Shown here: positions 1-3,809 of the stretch, in pieces
How the letters are laid out: the number at the start of each line of letters is the position of its first letter
How positions within the stretch are numbered: position 1 is the first letter of the stretch
DNA from: Anaerolineaceae bacterium
GTDB lineage: Bacteria; Planctomycetota; Phycisphaerae; FEN-1346; JAACEH01
DNA: 9,897 bases
Direction of reading: 5' to 3'
Assembly (NCBI GenBank): GCA_011682595.1
Contig: JAACEH010000028.1
Location: forward strand, 1 to 9,897
Notes under the pieces: generated by a model
What the model was told of the DNA's origin: nothing
The model's database searches: none
The model's input: only the letters and a program-made list of their open reading frames with translations
Position numbers and translations under genes: made by a program

Positions 1-459
1 GGCCACCTGCTCGCGCGGCGCCCATCCGACCAACGTGGCCTGCATCTTTCTCCGCTTGGCTTCCCGGGTCATTTCCCTGACTATCAGGCCCCAAATGGGG
101 CTGGGTTTGGTGAGGGGCAGGCAGTCGTCGGGAATGAGAATGGCCACCCGACGCCCCACGGGGCGGGCCGACGGCCGGGCGAGCAGCCGCTGGGCACGAT
201 CCACGGCCCCGGGCCGGACAACCATCGGTCGCCGCTGGTGGACATCGAGCAACTCGTAGTCGGCGGCACGCCGCAGTGCCGCCTGAATGGTCATCAGCGA
301 GACGCCGAACTCGGTCGCCAGGCGACGGCCCGCGGGCACAGTCGCCCCGGGCTGCCAGACGCCCTCGGCGATCTTTCTGATGAGCCTCTCGACGATTCTG
401 CTTACAACCCTGGGCTGTCCCACCTGCTCCTCCTGACCGCTGGCCGAATACATGTGCAT
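1..459 (-). CDS. GntR-type winged-helix regulator with LacI-like sensor domain, partial (C-terminus off the left edge)
   Basis: Reading leftward from ATG at 459 gives 153 open codons to the window edge, so only the N-terminal part is present. Residues about 17-80 match a GntR winged helix-turn-helix: a helix (IVERLIRKIAEG), then WQPGATVPAGRRLATEFGVS and TIQAALRRA, ending in a wing-like stretch (HQRRPMVVRPG). From about residue 107 the text GRRVAILIPDD, then IWGLIVREMTREAKRRKMQATLVGW, resembles the first strand and helix of a LacI/periplasmic-binding-protein-like sensor domain. This architecture is known for sugar-responsive repressors in planctomycetes and related phyla. The ligand cannot be told from the fragment. 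A Met two codons downstream (453) is an alternative start; no clear Shine-Dalgarno is seen for either. The gene is divergent from the PEP-CTERM gene, with a good promoter 33 bases upstream. Confidence 0.8.
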   Translation of the reverse strand, partial: MHMYSASGQEEQVGQPRVVSRIVERLIRKIAEGVWQPGATVPAGRRLATEFGVSLMTIQAALRRAADYELLDVHQRRPMVVRPGAVDRAQRLLARPSARPVGRRVAILIPDDCLPLTKPSPIWGLIVREMTREAKRRKMQATLVGWAPREQVA

Positions 460-491
460 CGCCCGTGATATGCGCCCCCTGATCTAAGGAC

Positions 492-520
492 AGTATGTAA
501 CTTCCCGGAACGGGTGTCAA
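492..520 (-). promoter_or_regulatory. Sigma70-like promoter for the GntR/LacI-type gene, with a possible operator
   Basis: On the minus strand a perfect -35 TTGACA (520-515) is followed by a 17-base spacer and -10 CATACT (497-492, 4 of 6 consensus). This predicts a start near 485 and a leader of about 25 bases. The spacer contains the imperfect palindrome TTCCGGGAA (510-502), nested in CCCG-TTC-CGGG. It is a plausible binding site for the regulator itself (autoregulation), but that is inference. Confidence 0.6.
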
Positions 521-547
521 GATTTTTCTTGCAGCGGGCGGAAGCAG

Positions 548-617
548 CGCCTGAGGGGTCATTTGTCAGGCGTAAGGTGTTGCTACGGCGACACTTAGGG
601 CGGCATCCCCAGCCGCC
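548..617 (+). other. Three consecutive stem-loops in the gene-free region (possible structured RNA or leader)
   Basis: Three hairpins stand side by side. First, CGCCTGA (548-554) pairs with TCAGGCG (566-572), 7 bp with an 11-base loop. Second, 575-583 pairs with 588-596 (9 bp including two G-T wobbles) around the loop TACG closed by C-G. In RNA this is a C(UACG)G tetraloop, an exceptionally stable UNCG class, and only in plus-strand sense. Third, GGCGGC (599-604) pairs with GCCGCC (612-617). A fourth short stem (GCCAA/TTGGC, 619-631) follows, and CCGCC (613-617) could alternatively pair with GGCGG (629-633). No U-tract follows, so these are not terminators. No clear plus-strand promoter was found upstream. 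Confidence 0.4.
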
Positions 618-637
618 GGCCAAAAGTTGGCGGAATG

Positions 638-805
638 TTGCCCCCACTTGGTTTTGGCGTCATACTTAATTGATGGAATGGCAGTATCTCCCCTGGAGTT
701 GAAGGGCGTCTGTCAGGCAGCACATAACAAGTCGCTGGGCCTTTTATGGAGGAGAAAAACGCGCCTGTTATCAGTTGTTGTGACTGGAATGACCAACCAT
801 AACAG
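638..805 (+). promoter_or_regulatory. Leader region of the PEP-CTERM gene with candidate promoters and an inverted repeat
   Basis: This AT-richer stretch lies in the 380-base gap (460-839) between the divergent genes. Two weak sigma70-like candidates are visible: TTGCCC-N17-CATACT (638-666) and TTGAAG-N18-CATAAC (699-728). A third, TTGTTG-N17-CATAAC (775-803), is weaker. An inverted repeat CTGTTAT (765-771) / ATAACAG (799-805) with a 27-base spacer sits upstream of the ribosome-binding site and could be an operator or a leader hairpin. I cannot choose between the promoters from sequence alone. Confidence 0.3.
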
Positions 806-839
806 TAGTTTGGAGCAGCTTCACTGAAAGGAGCAGGAG

Positions 840-1571
840 ATGAAGACGAAATTCGTTGCATTGCTGGCTGTCTGTATGTTGTGCGCCACGGCCCAGGCGG
901 ATCCGATCGTCAACGGTGATTTTTCCAGCGGTTGGGCCGGCCAAGCCTGGGAAGAGCTCTCAGGGACGGAGGGTGGCGACGGAACTCCGATTGACGACGG
1001 CTGGATTGTTTATAAAGGTGGTGGCAATCATTGGGACGTCACCGGCGGCGCGGCTGTACGAAACTCCAGCTACGCCGGCGGCCAAGAGGGCTTCGGGCAA
1101 ATCGCCACCAACCCGGGCGGCGACTATGACAATGGCAAGACGGTGACATTCAAGTTCGACTACGACTTCGACGGCGGCCCTCTTGGGCTGGACTATCGCC
1201 TGTACGGCATCGCCCACATCCCCGGGCATACGGGCGCATGGAATAGGTATGACCCCATGTTAGACCGTCTTTCTCTTCGCGCACCGGATAACGGCGATAT
1301 TGGTGTCGACGACACCACCTGGTACAACGGTTTCGCCATTTACGAATTGGATGCCGGCAACATCAGCACGGTGAGTGCTGCCACATACTCCGCTGACATC
1401 TCGCTGACAAGGCAATACGGTTACTTCGGGTTGGTGTTCACAAGCGACATAGGCACTGGCACGGGCGTGTCGGTCGATAACGTCGCACTTGTTCCCGTTC
1501 CCGAGCCGGCGACGATGGGCCTGCTGGGCCTGGGCATGCTGGGTCTGGTGCTGCGTCGCAAAAAGAAATAA
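840..1571 (+). CDS. Secreted PEP-CTERM domain protein, unknown function
   Basis: The 243-residue product has a classic Sec signal peptide (MKTK followed by a hydrophobic stretch, cleavage predicted after Ala20 in the context AQA-DP). It also has a C-terminal PEP-CTERM sorting signal: P221-E222-P223, a Gly/Leu-rich membrane helix (about 224-238) and the basic end RRKKK. In characterised systems such a tail is recognised and cut by an exosortase during export; no exosortase gene is in this window. The mature domain begins with IVNGDFSSGW, a start shared by many planctomycete PEP-CTERM proteins with a beta-sandwich, carbohydrate-binding-like fold. It is rich in Gly, Asp and aromatic residues and has no recognised catalytic motif. 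The start is supported by AAAGGAG (827-833) six bases before the ATG. The gene stands alone, bounded by a long leader and a strong terminator. A surface or extracellular-matrix role is inference. Confidence 0.88.
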   Translation: MKTKFVALLAVCMLCATAQADPIVNGDFSSGWAGQAWEELSGTEGGDGTPIDDGWIVYKGGGNHWDVTGGAAVRNSSYAGGQEGFGQIATNPGGDYDNGKTVTFKFDYDFDGGPLGLDYRLYGIAHIPGHTGAWNRYDPMLDRLSLRAPDNGDIGVDDTTWYNGFAIYELDAGNISTVSAATYSADISLTRQYGYFGLVFTSDIGTGTGVSVDNVALVPVPEPATMGLLGLGMLGLVLRRKKK

Positions 1572-1602
1572 GCATTCTGGAGAGTCCTCCTTCTTTTTTA
1601 TA

Positions 1603-1646
1603 AAGCCCCAAGTGTCATGGTTGAGTTGACACTTGGGGCTTCATTT
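1603..1646 (+). terminator. Intrinsic terminator of the PEP-CTERM gene
   Basis: AAGCCCCAAGTGTCA (1603-1617) is perfectly complementary to TGACACTTGGGGCTT (1627-1641): 15 bp without mismatch around a 9-base loop. It starts 31 bases after the stop codon. The following TTCATTTACTAT is only moderately T-rich. The minus-strand side is preceded by T-rich DNA but gives no U-tract in that direction, so plus-strand termination is favoured. The stem may also stabilise the transcript's 3' end. Confidence 0.72.
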
Positions 1647-1658
1647 ACTATAGCGTTT

Positions 1659-1713
1659 CACCCGGCAGGGGGCGAGCCGGGTGCCACTGCTGCGCAGTTT
1701 GCAGCAGTGTTTT
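1659..1713 (+). repeat. REP-like palindromic element A (two abutting hairpins, terminator-like)
   Basis: CACCCGGC (1659-1666) pairs with GCCGGGTG (1676-1683), 8 bp. It is directly followed by CACTGCTGC (1685-1693) pairing with GCAGCAGTG (1701-1709), 9 perfect bp with a 7-base loop and then TTTT. The second stem follows the head GGGTGCCAC (1679-1687) shared with the elements at 3551, 3619 and, with one or two changes, 1746 and 9844. The second hairpin plus TTTT could also act as a weak intrinsic terminator ahead of ribE. Confidence 0.55.
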
Positions 1714-1745
1714 CCGACGTACGTCTGCACGGTTGCCGGGGCCGA

Positions 1746-1776
1746 GGGTGGCATGGTCCACGCTTGCGTGGCCATG
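1746..1776 (+). repeat. REP-like palindromic element B
   Basis: The head GGGTGGCATGG (1746-1756) leads into a hairpin: CATGG and CCACG (1752-1756, 1758-1762) pair with CGTGG and CCATG (1767-1776), 10 bp with one bulged T and a CTTG loop. It has the same layout as element A (head, then a stem whose base is CAY/RTG) but a different stem sequence. It lies just upstream of the ribE promoter. A perfect 10-bp palindrome GACGTACGTC (1716-1725) lies between elements A and B. Confidence 0.5.
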
Positions 1777-1794
1777 AACTGGCGACTTGCTGCG

Positions 1795-1823
1795 TTGCGT
1801 TTTTTGGGCGGGTGTGATATTCT
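1795..1823 (+). promoter_or_regulatory. Candidate extended -10 promoter of ribE, predicting a leaderless mRNA
   Basis: TTGCGT (1795-1800), a 17-base spacer and TGATATTCT (extended -10 TGn plus TATTCT, 1815-1823) are visible. The expected start, about seven bases past the -10, falls at 1830-1831, at or next to the A of the ribE ATG (1831). No Shine-Dalgarno precedes that ATG, which agrees with leaderless translation. No FMN riboswitch was recognised in this gap. Confidence 0.45.
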
Positions 1824-1830
1824 TTGAGCC

Positions 1831-2472
1831 ATGTTTACCGGATTGGTTGAGGCGATCGGGGTTGTCCGCGCGGTGGCGAGCACTGCGGCCGGGCGGCGGC
1901 TGGAGATTGACCTGGGGGCGGTGGTGGGCGAGGACGTTCGGCTTGGCGACTCGATCAGCGTCAGCGGGTGTTGCCAGACCGTGGCGGCGCTCAGTGGGCC
2001 GGTGGCCGCTTTCGAGGCCGTGCCCGAGACGCTGGGCCGCACGACGCTGGGCGGTCTTAAGGCCGGCGACCGGGTGAACCTGGAGCGGTCCCTGGCGGTC
2101 GGCGGCCGGATGGGCGGTCATTTTGTCCAGGGGCACATCGACGGCCTGGCCCGCCTCACCCGGCGGGGCGAGCAGGGCGGCGAGAAGCTCTGGGTCTTCG
2201 AGGCCCCGAAAGCCCTGCTCGACCAGATAGTCCCTAAGGGCAGCATCGCCGTTGACGGGGTCAGCCTGACCCTGGCCGAGGTGACCGCCGCGGGGTTCAG
2301 CGTGGCCCTGATTCCGACGACTCTTGACCAGACGACGCTCGGCGACCTGAAGGTCGGCCAGGCCGCCAACATCGAGACCGACATTCTCGGCAAGTACATC
2401 CTCAAAGCCCTCGGCGCCGCGGGCCAAGGCCTGACCGTGGACAAACTGCGCGAGGCCGGTTTTCTCGACTGA
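1831..2472 (+). CDS. ribE: Riboflavin synthase, alpha subunit
   Basis: This cytosolic enzyme converts two 6,7-dimethyl-8-ribityllumazine molecules into one riboflavin and one pyrimidinedione, the last step of riboflavin synthesis. The protein has 213 residues, the same as the E. coli enzyme, and shows the two tandem lumazine-binding barrels (about 1-97 and 98-196). Visible hallmarks are the N-terminal MFTGLVE, S41, the GCC motif (C47, C48), GGHFVQGHIDG with H97 and H102, and in the second barrel VDGVSLTL and ETDILGKYI. These positions align with E. coli numbering. One oddity is GCCQTV, where E. coli has GCCLTV. The ATG is favoured because MFTG is the invariant start of the family. No Shine-Dalgarno is present. 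The other riboflavin genes are not in the window; the downstream neighbour is rlmN, 12 bases after the stop. Confidence 0.95.
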   Translation: MFTGLVEAIGVVRAVASTAAGRRLEIDLGAVVGEDVRLGDSISVSGCCQTVAALSGPVAAFEAVPETLGRTTLGGLKAGDRVNLERSLAVGGRMGGHFVQGHIDGLARLTRRGEQGGEKLWVFEAPKALLDQIVPKGSIAVDGVSLTLAEVTAAGFSVALIPTTLDQTTLGDLKVGQAANIETDILGKYILKALGAAGQGLTVDKLREAGFLD

Positions 2473-2484
2473 AATCTCTCCGTC

Positions 2485-3525
2485 ATGAAGCAATCCATTG
2501 CTGCAATATCACCCGCCGACCTGGAGGCCGAACTCCTGGCCGCGGGCCACCGCAAGTTCGTCGCCGGCCAGGTGTTGCAGGGCGTCTATGGCCGCAACGC
2601 CCGCTCGTTCGACGAGCTGACCAGCCTGCCCAAGGATCTGCGGCGGCAACTGGCCGGGCGATATGCCCTGCGAATTTTGGAGGTGGCCGAGCGGCGCGTT
2701 TCGTCCGATGGCAGTTTCAAGCTGGCCCTGCGACTGTCCGACGGCCACCTGGTCGAGTGCGCGTACCTGGCCTCGGGTCGCCGCGGCACGGCCTGCCTCA
2801 GCTCGCAAGTGGGTTGCCGGATGGGCTGCGTGTTCTGTGCCTCCGGCAAGGAAGGGCTGGTCCGCAACCTCGAAGCGTTCGAGATGGTCGAGCAGGTTCT
2901 GCTGATCCGCGACCACCTCGCCCCCGGCCGCCGCCTGGCCAACGTCACCTTCATGGGCATCGGCGAGCCGCTGGCGAACTTCGACGCGCTGGTCGCGGCG
3001 CTGGACCTGATCAACCACCCCCTGGGCATGGCCATCGGAGCCCGAAAGATCTCGGTTTCAACCTGCGGGCTGGTCGGGGGCATTCGCCGCCTGGCTGATC
3101 TCGGGGTGCAGATTCACCTGGCCGTTTCGCTGCACGCCCCGAACGACTCCGTGCGCCGCCGCCTGGTCGGCGGGGCCGGCCGGAGGCCCATTGCCGAGAT
3201 CATCGAGGCGGCCCGTTACTACTTCGAGCGGACGACCCGCAAGGTGACCTTCGAGTATGTCCTGATCGCCGGGCTGAACGATTCGCTCGACTGTGCGCGG
3301 GAACTAGCCGACCTGCTGGGCGATTTTCCGGCCATGGTCAACCTGATTCCGCTCAACCCCGTGGCCGCCGGAGCGGACCTGGCCGCCCCGCCCCGCTCGG
3401 TGTGCCGAGGATTTCTCACCGAACTGAAGCACCGCGGTGTGGAGGCCTGCCTGCGGCGACGCAAGGGCGCCGACCTCGACGCGGCCTGCGGCCAATTGCG
3501 AGCCAGGCTCATGGACGACGGATAA
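2485..3525 (+). CDS. rlmN: Radical SAM 23S rRNA A2503 / tRNA A37 C2-methyltransferase
   Basis: RlmN methylates C2 of A2503 in 23S rRNA and of A37 in some tRNAs, using a [4Fe-4S] cluster, two SAM molecules and a methyl-Cys intermediate. The 346-residue product shows cluster ligands C111, C115 and C118 (CRMGCVFC) inside SSQVGC, preceded by C104 (TACLSSQ). Also present are FMGIGEPLAN, STCGLV, VSLHAPND and the catalytic methyl-carrying Cys C335 in DAACGQL. The N-terminal accessory helices (about 1-90) are present. Spacing C104-C111-C115-C118 equals that of E. coli C118-C125-C129-C132. It is shorter than the 384-residue E. coli protein. After VSLHAPNDSVRRRL the usual Pro-x-Asn turn is replaced by VGGAGRR. 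It is 12 bases after ribE without its own Shine-Dalgarno, so translational coupling is likely. Cfr-type resistance enzymes are the alternative, but this reads as ordinary RlmN. Confidence 0.93.
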   Translation: MKQSIAAISPADLEAELLAAGHRKFVAGQVLQGVYGRNARSFDELTSLPKDLRRQLAGRYALRILEVAERRVSSDGSFKLALRLSDGHLVECAYLASGRRGTACLSSQVGCRMGCVFCASGKEGLVRNLEAFEMVEQVLLIRDHLAPGRRLANVTFMGIGEPLANFDALVAALDLINHPLGMAIGARKISVSTCGLVGGIRRLADLGVQIHLAVSLHAPNDSVRRRLVGGAGRRPIAEIIEAARYYFERTTRKVTFEYVLIAGLNDSLDCARELADLLGDFPAMVNLIPLNPVAAGADLAAPPRSVCRGFLTELKHRGVEACLRRRKGADLDAACGQLRARLMDDG

Positions 3526-3535
3526 GGGCCGAGTT

Positions 3536-3548
3536 GTTGACAGTCAGC
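3536..3548. repeat. 13-bp direct repeat, first copy (second at 3728-3740)
   Basis: GTTGACAGTCAGC occurs identically at 3536-3548 and 3728-3740. The copies bracket the inverted-repeat element and the promoter of the ABC operon. Each includes TTGACA, but no -10 lies at the right distance from either, so a -35 role is not supported. The copies are too far from the element's ends to be a simple target-site duplication. Confidence 0.3.
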
Positions 3549-3550
3549 GT

Positions 3551-3633
3551 GGGTGCCACGGTCTGACCGAAGGTCCGTGCGTGTCATCTCCCGAACGCTC
3601 GTCATGGCCTGGCTGCGCCAGACCATGGCACCC
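3551..3633. repeat. REPIN-like inverted doublet with 15-bp terminal inverted repeats
   Basis: The 83-bp element starts with GGGTGCCACGGTCTG (3551-3565) and ends with CAGACCATGGCACCC (3619-3633). These are inverted copies matching at 14 of 15 positions. Each end also folds on its own. On the left, CACGG plus ACC pair with GGT plus CCGTG (3558-3580, with a 4-base bulge). On the right, CATGG-CTGGC pairs with GCCAG-CCATG (3603-3627, one C/A mismatch, TGC loop). It fills most of the gap between rlmN and the ABC operon. Two inverted REP units making one larger hairpin is the layout called a REPIN; a small MITE is the alternative. Confidence 0.6.
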
Positions 3634-3666
3634 GCCGGCGACTGCAAAAATCACCGAACCCCGGTA

Positions 3667-3694
3667 TTGTACTCTCCGCAAAACCTGCTAGAAT
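3667..3694 (+). promoter_or_regulatory. Candidate extended -10 promoter of the ABC exporter operon
   Basis: TTGTAC (3667-3672), a 16-base spacer and TAGAAT (3689-3694, 5 of 6 consensus) preceded by TG-C (extended -10, 3686-3688) predict a start near 3701. The TTG at 3699 could then not be the start codon, which supports the ATG at 3810 and a leader of about 110 bases. Confidence 0.5.
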
Positions 3695-3748
3695 CGTATT
3701 GAGGAAAAGTAGGGAAAGTGAAGAACTGTTGACAGTCAGCCGTACCCG

Positions 3749-3780
3749 CAAAGGCCGCCAGGCAGCGGCCCATTTGTTTT
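3749..3780 (+). terminator. Terminator-like hairpin in the leader of the ABC operon (possible attenuator)
   Basis: GGCCGC (3753-3758) pairs with GCGGCC (3765-3770) around a 6-base loop. CAAA before the stem can add pairs with TTTG after it, and the T-rich CATTTGTTTT follows. The hairpin lies between the candidate promoter and the ATG at 3810, where premature termination could set expression of both ABC genes. The stem is short, so function is uncertain. Confidence 0.4.
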
Positions 3781-3809
3781 GGCACTGTTGTTGTCGTTTA
3801 GACAAAATC

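Noticed and set aside
746..802. 18-codon upstream frame (ATG at 746) in the PEP-CTERM leader
   Set aside because: It has no Shine-Dalgarno (preceded by GGGCCTTTT) and no recognisable leader-peptide pattern; short frames like this arise by chance.
1572..1830. FMN (RFN) riboswitch upstream of ribE
   Set aside because: I looked for the conserved FMN aptamer segments and saw only palindromic repeats; the candidate promoter also lies downstream of them.
3728..3757. TTGACA in the 13-bp repeats as -35 elements
   Set aside because: At 16-18 bases downstream of either copy there is only GC-rich sequence with no -10-like hexamer.
3699..3809. 37-residue N-terminal extension of ABC subunit 1 from a TTG start
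   Set aside because: The TTG lies at the predicted transcription start, and the extension crosses a terminator-like hairpin and resembles no exporter N-terminus.
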